From positions 1 to 16,905 of the forward strand of contig CAZQIO010000013.1 in assembly GCA_964593405.1 (NCBI GenBank): 16,905 nt of DNA, read 5' to 3'. Of the stretch, positions 6,851-13,913 are shown piece by piece (within the stretch, counting starts at the first letter, position 1; each line of letters starts with the position of its first letter). Under the pieces are notes generated by a model, which was given only the letters and a program-made list of their open reading frames with translations, was not told the origin of the DNA and ran no database searches. The position numbers were made by a program, and so were the translations under genes. The DNA is from CAZQIO01 sp964593405. Lineage in GTDB: Bacteria; Patescibacteriota; Minisyncoccia; Minisyncoccales; GBS-2.

Positions 6851-7588
6851 CTATTCAAAAATAACTGTCCTTGTTTCTTCTCTGCTATCAGGAGCCAACA
6901 TTATTATTCTTTTTACTTTCATGCCACTTCCTCCCTTGTGGTTTAGTATAAGTTCTTTTTCTCTTGGAAAGAGCTCAAATGCGGGGTGAATAAGATAATG
7001 TACAAAAATGTTTTCTACAGGTACTGACACTTCTATTATTACTGCATGATTAACGCCTTCGATACCGTATATCCAAACATCTGGAAAAATACCACACGCA
7101 AAATCTATAGCAACTTGGATATTTTCAGTTAAACTCGTCCATGGTTGGATGATTAAATTAGGATCTTTTAATGTTTGTGTATCATTAGAATTTGCATAAT
7201 TTTCGATTTTTTGGAGGATTTTCCAATTAGTAACACCCCTATATGCAGTTATGTTCTCTCCTCTTGTCCTTCTTAAATATTCTGTAGTTATCATTTGAAT
7301 TAATTGAGCCTCTTGAGTGGCTTTTTCGTTTTCTCTAATAATGCGAACTAAAGTTTCTTTCCATTCTCCAGCTCCGGTTTTAATCCACCAAAGTATGAGT
7401 GCATGTACCATTTTTTTTGGATCTTCAGGAGGATTTTTTGGATAATATTCTTGATTAAACTGGTTTATAATCTCTCTCCATTGCTCTTTTAATTCATGTA
7501 ATCTGTTGATTAATAGCTCTAAATTAGTTTTAGTTTCTGGTGTTTGTGTTGTGTTTCCTGGAAATTTTTCAAAAAATGATTCATACAT
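6851..7588 (-). CDS. Putative mono-ADP-ribosyltransferase (R-S-E class fold)
   Basis: The 245-residue protein has a helical N-terminal half (about 20-110) and a C-terminal half showing the signature of arginine-type ADP-ribosyltransferases in order: Arg in ITAYRGV (R117), a Ser-Thr-Ser-like strand QPWTSLTEN with the usual AxDFA after it (148-164), a VIIEVSVP strand (183-190) and an E-x-E motif in FPREKELIL (E210, E212), followed by GMKVKRI (222-228), which matches the strand after ExE in family members. This would transfer ADP-ribose from NAD+ to a protein or other target. There is no signal peptide or transmembrane segment. It is the only sizeable minus-strand gene, surrounded by decayed DNA, and it uses TTA and CAA/ACA-rich codons rather than the TTG favoured by its neighbours, suggesting transfer. 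It could be a toxin, a phage-derived factor or a regulatory enzyme; no antitoxin or immunity gene is visible. Confidence 0.65.
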   Translation of the reverse strand: MYESFFEKFPGNTTQTPETKTNLELLINRLHELKEQWREIINQFNQEYYPKNPPEDPKKMVHALILWWIKTGAGEWKETLVRIIRENEKATQEAQLIQMITTEYLRRTRGENITAYRGVTNWKILQKIENYANSNDTQTLKDPNLIIQPWTSLTENIQVAIDFACGIFPDVWIYGIEGVNHAVIIEVSVPVENIFVHYLIHPAFELFPREKELILNHKGGSGMKVKRIIMLAPDSREETRTVIFE

Positions 7589-7596
7589 TAATAGAT

Positions 7597-7625
7597 ATAT
7601 TATTAAACTTTATTTTTTGGGTCAA
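7597..7625 (-). promoter_or_regulatory. Promoter of the ADP-ribosyltransferase-like gene, probably leaderless
   Basis: On the minus strand, TTGACC (plus 7620-7625) is followed by exactly 17 nt and TAATAT (plus 7597-7602). Only 8 nt separate the -10 box from the ATG at 7588, so transcription should begin about at the start codon, and no Shine-Dalgarno site exists. The inference rests on sequence match alone. Confidence 0.5.
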
Positions 7626-7690
7626 TTTATTGATTACGAAAAACATTGGAGGATTAAGAATAGCTAAAAATGGATTGGAATTTCCACAAC

Positions 7691-7719
7691 TTGTTTTCAA
7701 TTTCCAAAAAGTTTATAAT
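7691..7719 (+). promoter_or_regulatory. Promoter of the receiver gene, probably leaderless
   Basis: TTGTTT (7691-7696), a 17-nt spacer and a perfect TATAAT (7714-7719) sit 7 nt ahead of ATG 7727. The expected transcription start is at or beside the start codon. This supports ATG 7727 over the upstream in-frame start at 7670. Confidence 0.6.
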
Positions 7720-7726
7720 TGTTTTA

Positions 7727-8107
7727 ATGAGCTTTGTTTTATTAATCGAAGATGATCCTTTGTTGGTAGATATTTACTTAACAAAGTTAAAAGAGAGTGG
7801 GTTTGAGGTTGATTTTGCTAACGATGGAGAAAAAGCTATTGAAAAAATTAGAGAAAAAGTACCAGACATTATTTTACTTGACCTTCTTTTGCCAAAAATT
7901 GATGGTTGGGGAATTTTAGAAAAAATTAAAGAAATGAAAAGAAAGGAACCACAAAAATTCGAGAATTTAAAAATTATGATTTTGTCAAACCTAGGACAAA
8001 AAGAGGACGTTGAAAAGGCCTTGATGCTGGGGGCCGATAAATACTTAATCAAATCACAATTCACCCCCACTGAGGTCGTAGAAGAAATAAGAAAGCTAAT
8101 TTTGTGA
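7727..8107 (+). CDS. Stand-alone response regulator receiver domain
   Basis: This is a 126-residue CheY-like receiver with no output domain. The acidic pocket is E8-D9-D10, the phospho-acceptor is D52 (LLDLLLPKIDGW), the switch Ser is S87 (MILSN) and the conserved Lys is K109 (YLIKSQ). All catalytic positions are present, so phosphorylation is expected. The start at 7727 puts VLLIEDDP at the N-terminus as in other receivers, and a promoter with TATAAT lies 7 nt before it. No histidine kinase or partner gene is in the window. Single-domain regulators act by protein contact, for example on motility, pili or phosphorelays; the partner here is unknown. The stop at 8107 is 4 nt before the next gene. 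Confidence 0.92.
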   Translation: MSFVLLIEDDPLLVDIYLTKLKESGFEVDFANDGEKAIEKIREKVPDIILLDLLLPKIDGWGILEKIKEMKRKEPQKFENLKIMILSNLGQKEDVEKALMLGADKYLIKSQFTPTEVVEEIRKLIL

Positions 8108-8111
8108 AATT

Positions 8112-8495
8112 ATGAAGAGAAAAAAATTTGCCACAGTAATAAACTGTATGGATGGAAGGTGTCAATTGCCAGTGATTTTTTGGATGCAAAAAAAATTTAA
8201 AGTTGACTTTGTTGATACAATTACCGAACCTGGACCGGTAAAAATTTTGGCAGAAAAAAAGGAAAAAAACGTTTTAGATTCAATAAAAAAGAGATTGGAA
8301 ATTTCTGTTGAAAAACATAAATCAAAAATAGTGGCAATCGTTGCCCATGCAGATTGTGCCGGAAATCCAGTAGAAAAAGAAGTTCAAATTGAGCAATTGA
8401 AAAAGGCAAAAGAAACAGTGAAATCTTTTGGTTTTAAAGTGAAGATTGTTTTGCTTTGGGTAAATGAAAATTGGGAAGTTGAAAAAGTAAAATAG
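8112..8495 (+). CDS. Minimal beta-carbonic-anhydrase-like zinc protein
   Basis: The 127-residue protein keeps the metal centre of beta-class carbonic anhydrases: CMDGR (12-16, the C-x-D-x-R motif supplying a zinc Cys and the Asp/Arg dyad) and HADC (79-82, H-x-x-C). It is well below the usual length of about 200 residues, and the regions outside the two motifs (TEPGPVKIL, 38-46; LLWVNENWEVE, 114-124) follow a compact subgroup. Whether this version hydrates CO2 or acts on another substrate is not known. It starts 4 nt after the receiver gene and is probably co-transcribed with it; the gap to uvrC is 27 nt, with no clear promoter. Confidence 0.8.
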   Translation: MKRKKFATVINCMDGRCQLPVIFWMQKKFKVDFVDTITEPGPVKILAEKKEKNVLDSIKKRLEISVEKHKSKIVAIVAHADCAGNPVEKEVQIEQLKKAKETVKSFGFKVKIVLLWVNENWEVEKVK

Positions 8496-8522
8496 TTCTC
8501 AATCTTTGAAAATTGACAGAAA

Positions 8523-9836
8523 ATGAAGAAGTTTAAATTTCTCTCTAGAGAAAAAATTTCTCAGCTTCCAAGAGGAGCTGGTGTTTATGCTTTAGAAAGT
8601 AAAGGAGAAATTTTGTACATTGGAAAGGCGGCAAATTTGAGAGAAAGAGTAAAAAGCCACTTTCAGCAACCAGGATATAAAGATTATTTGTTTTTGGATA
8701 AGGTTGAAAAAATTGGCTACATTAAAACAGATTCTGAGATTGAAGCTTTGATTTTGGAAGCAAAACTAATTAAAGAGTTGAAGCCAAAATTCAACGTCGT
8801 TTGGCGAGACGATAAAAATTATTTTTTTGTTGGAAAGACTGTGGAAGATTTTCCAAGAATTTTTTGGACCCACCAAACAAAAAAGTCAGAAGTTGGAGGT
8901 TTGAAGTTCAAAGTTGAATATGTTGGCCCCTTTGTTGATGGGAAGGCTTTAAAAGAAACATTAAAAATTTTGAGAAAAGTTTTTCCTTTTAGGTCTTGCA
9001 AAAAAATTCCAAAGAGGCCTTGTCTTTGGTATCATTTGGGATTATGCCCTGCCCCTTGCCTTTTGAGGTCAAAATTTTTTGAAGAAATAAAAGAAAGTTT
9101 GAAAATTAGAAAAATTTCTCAAAAGAATGCCCAGGCAACATTTGAAATTTTAAAAGAAGGAAAGGATTTTGTTTTGAAAAGGTTAAAAAGAGAAATGAAA
9201 TTTGCGGCAAAAAATCAAGAATTTGAAGAGGCAGCGAGAATAAGAGATCAAATTGAAAAATTAGAAAGGGTTTTGGCTCATTCTAAAATTTTGGAAGAAA
9301 TAAAAGTTGAGAGTTTTGGTTGGGAAGAGGTTGAAGAGAAATTGAAAAAAATTTTTGGTTTAAAAAAAGTTTCAAGGATTGAGGCCTTTGATGTCTCAAA
9401 CATTAGGGGGAAATTAGCAACAGGTTCTATGGTAACTTTTGTCAATGGTCTTCCTGAGAAAAAATTTTATCGCCGATTTAAAATAAAATTTGAAAAAAAA
9501 CCAAACGATGTAGCAATGATAAAAGAAATTTTGACAAGGAGACTTTCACACTTGGAATGGGGTTTGCCAGATTTGATATTGATCGATGGAGGAAGGGCTC
9601 AATTGAATGCCGCAAAAGATTGCGTGAAATCGAATTTTAAACAGCCAGAGTTTAAGGTAGCAGCTTTGGCAAAGGGAAAAAATGAGTTGTTCTTGGAAGG
9701 AAAGGAAAATCCAATTTTACTTGAAGATTTGCCAAATGAAATTTCTAATTTGATTTTGAGAATCAATAGCGAAGCCCATCGTTTTGCGATATCATACCAT
9801 AGAAAATTAAGAGAAAAGGACTTGCTAAATTTTTAA
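8523..9836 (+). CDS. uvrC: Excinuclease ABC subunit C, lacking the C-terminal HhH domain
   Basis: UvrC makes both incisions beside a DNA lesion in nucleotide excision repair, working with UvrA and UvrB. The domains in order are the GIY-YIG nuclease (GVY at 20-22, LYIGKA at 31-36), four cysteines that fit the UvrC iron-sulfur site (C159, C167, C175, C179), the UVR UvrB-binding helices (about 218-253) and the RNase H-like nuclease for the 5' cut (FDVSNIRG, D290; LILIDGGRAQL, D355; EAHRFAISYHR, H419). The protein ends at residue 437, straight after the RNase H core, so the tandem helix-hairpin-helix region of the roughly 600-residue family standard is absent. The stop is clean and no HhH coding follows in another frame, so this looks like a natural short form. 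DNA binding by the HhH part must be replaced or dispensable. Confidence 0.95.
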   Translation: MKKFKFLSREKISQLPRGAGVYALESKGEILYIGKAANLRERVKSHFQQPGYKDYLFLDKVEKIGYIKTDSEIEALILEAKLIKELKPKFNVVWRDDKNYFFVGKTVEDFPRIFWTHQTKKSEVGGLKFKVEYVGPFVDGKALKETLKILRKVFPFRSCKKIPKRPCLWYHLGLCPAPCLLRSKFFEEIKESLKIRKISQKNAQATFEILKEGKDFVLKRLKREMKFAAKNQEFEEAARIRDQIEKLERVLAHSKILEEIKVESFGWEEVEEKLKKIFGLKKVSRIEAFDVSNIRGKLATGSMVTFVNGLPEKKFYRRFKIKFEKKPNDVAMIKEILTRRLSHLEWGLPDLILIDGGRAQLNAAKDCVKSNFKQPEFKVAALAKGKNELFLEGKENPILLEDLPNEISNLILRINSEAHRFAISYHRKLREKDLLNF

Positions 9837-9844
9837 AAATTTAG
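9825..9844. repeat. 20-bp AT-only-core palindrome spanning the uvrC stop codon
   Basis: The sequence CTAAATTTTTAAAAATTTAG is its own reverse complement and contains the uvrC stop at 9834-9836. In RNA it could form an A-U hairpin, weak as a terminator. It also fills most of the spacer of a poor promoter match (TTGCTA at 9822-9827, TAATTT at 9845-9850) ahead of the next gene. Chance is possible in such AT-rich DNA. Confidence 0.3.
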
Positions 9845-9856
9845 TAATTTAAACGA

Positions 9857-10234
9857 ATGCGAAAGATTTTTTGGCAAATTTTCGTTTCGATTTTAGGTTT
9901 TTTCTTGATTAAAGAACTGGTCCCGGGAGTTTTTATCCATGTCATTCCAGGCCAAAGTAATTATTTGGGGATAAATTTTAATCAAGATTGGCAAATTTTA
10001 ATTTTTATTGGAATAGTATTTGGCCTGATTAGTTTTTTTCTAATGCCCTTTTTAGAACTGGTTACTTTACCTTTGAAAATTTTTGGGAGAACAATTTCTT
10101 CAATAATTTTGAATATGTTTTTGCTTTGGGGATTGGCTCAAAATTTTCCTGAAATCAAATTTGAAGGAAGGTTTTCCATTTTTTGGTCGGCCATAATATT
10201 GTTTTTAGTTAACACAATTTTAAAAACAAAATGA
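9857..10234 (+). CDS. Four-helix membrane protein, YvlD/phage holin 4_2 family
   Basis: The 125-residue integral membrane protein has four hydrophobic segments, at about 5-20, 46-66, 74-94 and 107-122. The loop FLMPFLELVTLPLKIF (61-76) is the characteristic conserved part of the YvlD/Mycobact_memb (phage_holin_4_2) family. Despite the name, members are ordinary chromosomal envelope proteins of unknown function, sometimes tied to envelope stress in Gram-positive bacteria. No endolysin or phage gene is nearby. The gene is followed by secG with a 4-base overlap (ATGA), so the two are probably made together. Confidence 0.8.
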   Translation: MRKIFWQIFVSILGFFLIKELVPGVFIHVIPGQSNYLGINFNQDWQILIFIGIVFGLISFFLMPFLELVTLPLKIFGRTISSIILNMFLLWGLAQNFPEIKFEGRFSIFWSAIILFLVNTILKTK

Positions 10235-10413
10235 AAAATATAATTTACTTTTTCCAAATTGTCATTTCTCTTTTTTTAATCGTCTTTATTTTACTCCAGC
10301 CAAAAAGAAGTTCAATTTTTCAGAGAAGAGGAATTGAAAAGTTCATTTTCTATTTCACAATTTTCTTGGCTTTAATTTTTGTTTTTCTTTCTTTGGTGAA
10401 CTTGTTATTATGA
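10231..10413 (+). CDS. secG: Preprotein translocase subunit SecG (short form)
   Basis: At 60 residues this is a very short SecG, the small partner of SecYE in the translocation channel. It has two transmembrane helices (about 4-22 and 38-59) joined by a cytoplasmic loop containing LLQPKRS and the RRGIEKFIFY motif (32-41), which matches the conserved loop-to-helix-2 segment of SecG. The glycine-rich loop of most SecG proteins and any C-terminal tail are missing. It overlaps both neighbours by 4 bases (ATGA), placing it in one transcript with the holin-like gene and the solute-binding protein, itself a likely Sec substrate. Confidence 0.8.
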   Translation: MKNIIYFFQIVISLFLIVFILLQPKRSSIFQRRGIEKFIFYFTIFLALIFVFLSLVNLLL

Positions 10414-12401
10414 GTAAGCAAAAACAATATCTTTTGGGAATGAAAAACTTTTTCTCGATCGGAGGCTTGGAAAAATTTTTTGGACTTTTGACAAAAAAAG
10501 AAAAAATAATTTTTTTTGTTTGTACTTTCTTTTTTTTCCTTTCGGGTTCTTTTTTGCTAACTAAATTTTATTTTGAACACACAAAAGTTGTGCCAAAAAA
10601 AGGTGGGCAAATAATTCTGGGAGAGGTTGGGCGCCCTGCATTTTTGAATCCAATTTACTCTTTATCTAACGATGTGGATGAGGCTATAACTCAGATTTTA
10701 TTTTCGGGATTAATGAAATATGAGGGAGGTGAGTTAGTACCCGATTTGGCCAAAGAGTATAAAATTTTGGAAGGGGGAAAGGTTTTTGAAGTTTCTTTGA
10801 AAGATGAAATTTTTTGGTCAGATGGTCAACCTATTACTTCAGATGACGTTGTTTTCACGCTAGAAATAATTCAAAATCCTGAGGTAAAAAGCCCTTTAAG
10901 GTCACTTTGGACTGGAGTTGACATTGAGAAAATTTCTAACAAAACTTTTAGGTTTTTGTTGAAAGAGCCTTCGGCTGTCTTTTTGGAGAGTTTGACATTA
11001 AAAATAATTCCAAAGCACATTTGGGAAAAAATTCCTTTATCAAATTTTCACTTGGCCTCTTTCAATTTAGAACCAGTTTCTTCTGGTCCTTATAAGGTTG
11101 AAAAAGTAGAAAAAGATGAAGAAGGAAAAGTTGTCGCTCTTTTCTTAACAGAAAATGAAAAATATTTTGGCAAAAAACCTTTTATCTCAAAAATTAAGTT
11201 TTTGTTTTTTGACACAGAAAATGAATTAAAAGCAGCAGCCAAAGCAAAAAAAATAGATGGTTTTTCTCTCACAAAATTTGAAAAGATTCCGGGTTTTAAG
11301 GTTTTAAGGTTTAAAATGCCAAGATACTTTGGGGTTTTTTTCAACTTAGAAAATAAAATTTTTGCGATAAAAAAAGTAAGAGAGGCCTTAAATTTAGCAA
11401 CTCCAAAAAAAGAAATTCTAAACGAAGTGTATTTTGGATATGGTCAGGTAGTGAATTCGCCAATTTTGCCAAAATTTTTTGGATTGAAAGGGCCAAAAAA
11501 TGTAGTCAATTTTGATTTAGAAAAGGCCAATCTAACCTTAAAGGAGGCTGGTTTTGAAGATTTTAATGGGGATGGAAAAAAAGAAAAAATTGAAAAAAAA
11601 GAACCATCGTTTCAATTTAAAAGTGATTTAAAGATTGGTTCTAGCGGGAGCGAAGTAGAAGAACTGCAAAAATGTTTAGCAAAAGACAAAGAGGTTTATC
11701 CTGAGGGAGAAGTAAGTGGATACTTTGGGCCAAAAACAAAGGCTGCTGTTATTAGGTTTCAAGAAAAGTACAAAAAGGAAATTTTAGAACCTTTTGGCTT
11801 GGAAAAAGGGAACGGCATAGTGGGAGAAAAAACAAGAGAAAAGTTAAATCAAATTTGTTTTGAAAGGAAAGAGGAAAAAATTGATTTAAAATTTGATTTA
11901 ATTACTGTTGACCAGGAAATTTTGGTCCAAATTGCTGAAAAACTAAAAAATCAATGGGAAAAAATTGGAGTTGGGGTTGAAATTAAAAAAGAAAAAATTG
12001 AAAATTTACAAAGAGAGGCTTTGGCAAAGAAAAATTATGAAGCAATACTTTTTGGAGAAGCTTTAAACAAAAGTCTTGATTTGTTTGCTTTCTGGCATTC
12101 TAGTCAAAAAGGAGAAATGGGTTTGAACTTGGCAAACTATGAAAACAAAAAAGTAGATGAAATTTTGGAAAAAGTTAGAAAAACTTTAGATTGGGAGGAA
12201 AGAAAAAAAATGTTAGAAGAATTTCAAGAAATTTGGATGGAAGATTTACCAGCCGTGTTGCTTTTTAACCCTGATTATCTTTATTTTGTTTCTGAAAAAA
12301 TAAAAGGTACTGAAGAAGAAATCATTTTCAATAGTGCTGGAAAGTTTTCAAAAATAGAAAATTGGCATTTGAAAACTAAAAGAATATGGGAGTTAAAGTA
12401 A
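10410..12401 (+). CDS. Family 5 extracytoplasmic solute-binding protein with inserted peptidoglycan-binding domain
   Basis: The 663-residue protein starts with a short cytoplasmic tail and one membrane anchor (about 33-55); there is no lipobox Cys. Residues 65-395 form the first lobe of an ABC peptide/nickel-type (SBP_bac_5) binding protein, with GGQIILGEVGRPAFLNPI, ITQILFSGLMKY, WSDGQPITSDDVVFTLE, SSGPYKV and VREALNLA as family landmarks, ending in a DFNGDGKKE loop (384-392). Residues 406-481 are a PG_binding_1 domain (LKIGSSGSEVEELQ, then GYFGPKTKAAVIRFQ). The binding-protein fold then resumes (LITVDQEILVQIAEKLKNQW to the end), so the wall-binding module is an insertion, not a tail. It presumably binds peptides or oligomers outside the cell while held to peptidoglycan. 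No permease or ATPase genes adjoin. ATG 10440 is an alternative start. Confidence 0.9.
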   Translation: MSKQKQYLLGMKNFFSIGGLEKFFGLLTKKEKIIFFVCTFFFFLSGSFLLTKFYFEHTKVVPKKGGQIILGEVGRPAFLNPIYSLSNDVDEAITQILFSGLMKYEGGELVPDLAKEYKILEGGKVFEVSLKDEIFWSDGQPITSDDVVFTLEIIQNPEVKSPLRSLWTGVDIEKISNKTFRFLLKEPSAVFLESLTLKIIPKHIWEKIPLSNFHLASFNLEPVSSGPYKVEKVEKDEEGKVVALFLTENEKYFGKKPFISKIKFLFFDTENELKAAAKAKKIDGFSLTKFEKIPGFKVLRFKMPRYFGVFFNLENKIFAIKKVREALNLATPKKEILNEVYFGYGQVVNSPILPKFFGLKGPKNVVNFDLEKANLTLKEAGFEDFNGDGKKEKIEKKEPSFQFKSDLKIGSSGSEVEELQKCLAKDKEVYPEGEVSGYFGPKTKAAVIRFQEKYKKEILEPFGLEKGNGIVGEKTREKLNQICFERKEEKIDLKFDLITVDQEILVQIAEKLKNQWEKIGVGVEIKKEKIENLQREALAKKNYEAILFGEALNKSLDLFAFWHSSQKGEMGLNLANYENKKVDEILEKVRKTLDWEERKKMLEEFQEIWMEDLPAVLLFNPDYLYFVSEKIKGTEEEIIFNSAGKFSKIENWHLKTKRIWELK

Positions 12402-12985
12402 GGCAAAACAAAAAAGAGGCAGAGGTTCGATATCTTTTTGAATTAAGATCAGTTTTGTACGATCAAGAGTGGTTAAAGAAAGCAAAAAACTTCCCTATTT
12501 ATGAAATCTATCGAGGTTTGAAATTTTTTGATGGAATAAGATATGATGAAACTGTAATTTTTCCAGGAATTTTCGGAAAAGAATTTGCCAAAACTAAAGG
12601 ACATTTTCATTTGGGAAATTTTGGAGAACTCTACAAAGTGATTTCTGGTATTGGAATATTTTTGCTTCAAAAAGGAAAAAGAAAAGTAAAAGATGTTTAT
12701 TTTGTCCGAGCAAAAAGAGGAGAATTTGTTTTGATTCCACCAGGATACGGCCATGTAACAATTAATCCTTCCAAAAAGGTCTTAAAAATCGGAAACTGGA
12801 TTTCAAAAGATTGTCTTTCTGACTATCTAAGTGTTGAAAAAAAGAAAGGATTGTGTTATTATTTAACCATAGAAGGGTGGATAAAGAACAAAAATTACAA
12901 AAGGGTACCAAAATTGAAAGAAAAAAAACCTCTTAAAAAAATGCCGAAAAATTTAATTTGTTTGTTGTCTCCAAAAAATGGTTAA
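12386..12985 (+). CDS. Glucose-6-phosphate isomerase, cupin type
   Basis: The 199-residue enzyme is of the metal-dependent cupin class (PF06560 type, first known from archaea). It interconverts glucose 6-phosphate and fructose 6-phosphate. Metal ligands are visible as GHFH (H73, H75), the Glu of GELYKVISGIG (E81) and the His of PPGYGHVTINP (H123). The N-terminal EVRYLFELRSVLYDQEW (13-29) also fits the family. The C-terminal basic 40 residues are less conserved. The start lies 16 bases inside the preceding gene and the end overlaps galU by 8 bases, so it is expressed together with the sugar-nucleotide enzyme. Confidence 0.85.
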   Translation: MGVKVRQNKKEAEVRYLFELRSVLYDQEWLKKAKNFPIYEIYRGLKFFDGIRYDETVIFPGIFGKEFAKTKGHFHLGNFGELYKVISGIGIFLLQKGKRKVKDVYFVRAKRGEFVLIPPGYGHVTINPSKKVLKIGNWISKDCLSDYLSVEKKKGLCYYLTIEGWIKNKNYKRVPKLKEKKPLKKMPKNLICLLSPKNG

Positions 12986-13865
12986 AAAAGCTTTAATTCC
13001 AGTTGCTGGCCTTGGAACAAGATTTTTGCCACTTTCAAAGGAAATTCCAAAGGAAATGTGGCCTTTGGTTGACAAACCAGTTTTGCAATACATTGTCGAA
13101 GAAGCGATCGCTTCCGGAATAAAAGAAATAATTTTTGTTTCAAGGCCAGAAAAAAAAGCAATTTGGAACTATTTCACAAAAGTTGATGCGGAACTAAAGA
13201 GGATTTTGAAAGAAAGGAAAAAAGAGGAATTGTTAAAAGAGATTGAAGATTTTGAAAAAATTTTCAAAGAGGTTTCTTTTTCAAAATTGGCTTCTTTTTC
13301 TCAAGTTTATCAAAGAAAACTTTTGGGAGACGGTCATGCAGTATCTCAGGCAAAAAGAAAAATAAAAAGAGAGCCTGTGGCAGTTTTGTTTGGAGATGAT
13401 GTCATAGAAAGCAAAAAGCCTGTTTTGGCCCAAATGATTGAGGTTTTCAAAAAGTACAAAAAACCAGTAATTGGTCTGTGTCGCGTTGAAAAAGAAAAAA
13501 TTCCAAATTATGGAATTGTGGCCGGAAAAGAAATTGAAAAGAGGGTTTTCAAAATTGAAAAAATAATTGAAAAGCCGAAAATTGAGCAAGCTCCTTCGAA
13601 TTTGGCAATCGTTGGAAGATACATTTTAACTCCAGAAGTTTTTGATTATTTGGAAAAAACAAAACCTGGAAAAACTGGAGAAATTCATTTGTCAGAAACT
13701 TTTCAAAAAATGATTGAAGACAAAAAAGAGATTTTTGGATATGAATTTGAAGGAAAATGGTTAGAGTGCGGAAACAAAATTTCCTATTTGAAATCTTTAA
13801 TTTATTTGGCAAAGGGGCATCCAAAATTTGGAAAAGAAATAAATGAATTTTTAAAAAACCTCTAA
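12978..13865 (+). CDS. galU: UTP--glucose-1-phosphate uridylyltransferase
   Basis: The 295-residue enzyme makes UDP-glucose from UTP and glucose 1-phosphate, the entry to nucleotide sugars for envelope polysaccharides. The N-terminal nucleotide-binding loop is GLGTRFLPLSKEIPKEMWPLV (11-31), followed by DKPVLQYIVEEA, GDGHAVSQA (the uridine-binding part), LFGDDVI (metal Asp), NYGIVAG, KPxxxxAPSNLAIVGRYIL and GEIHLSE. Length and order are normal for bacterial GalU. The Trp in KEMWPLV, where most family members carry Leu, is a minor oddity. It overlaps the isomerase gene by 8 bases. The stop at 13863-13865 closes this run of genes before a hairpin region. Confidence 0.93.
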   Translation: MVKKALIPVAGLGTRFLPLSKEIPKEMWPLVDKPVLQYIVEEAIASGIKEIIFVSRPEKKAIWNYFTKVDAELKRILKERKKEELLKEIEDFEKIFKEVSFSKLASFSQVYQRKLLGDGHAVSQAKRKIKREPVAVLFGDDVIESKKPVLAQMIEVFKKYKKPVIGLCRVEKEKIPNYGIVAGKEIEKRVFKIEKIIEKPKIEQAPSNLAIVGRYILTPEVFDYLEKTKPGKTGEIHLSETFQKMIEDKKEIFGYEFEGKWLECGNKISYLKSLIYLAKGHPKFGKEINEFLKNL

Positions 13866-13877
13866 ATTCCTGAAAAA

Positions 13878-13905
13878 ACTGATTGAGGTTAAATCTCAAA
13901 CCAGT
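13878..13905. other. Hairpin downstream of galU
   Basis: Two nested stems pair: ACTG (13878-13881) with CAGT (13902-13905), and TTGAG with CTCAA inside, around a GTTAAAT loop. It begins 12 nt after the galU stop. An A-run precedes it, but no T-run follows, so on the plus strand it is not a classical terminator; it may stabilise the galU mRNA end or lead into the tRNA transcript. Confidence 0.45.
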
Positions 13906-13913
13906 CAATTGAA

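Noticed and set aside
7670..7726. Longer N-terminus of the receiver protein
   Set aside because: The extra residues have no receiver character and cover a TATAAT promoter box; ATG 7727 places the conserved first strand correctly.
7540..7755. Plus-strand frame overlapping the start of the ADP-ribosyltransferase-like gene and the receiver gene
   Set aside because: It crosses two promoters in opposite directions and has no protein-like conservation.
9857..10234. Prophage holin
   Set aside because: The family name is historical; there are no lysin, structural or integrase genes and the neighbours are secG and housekeeping genes.
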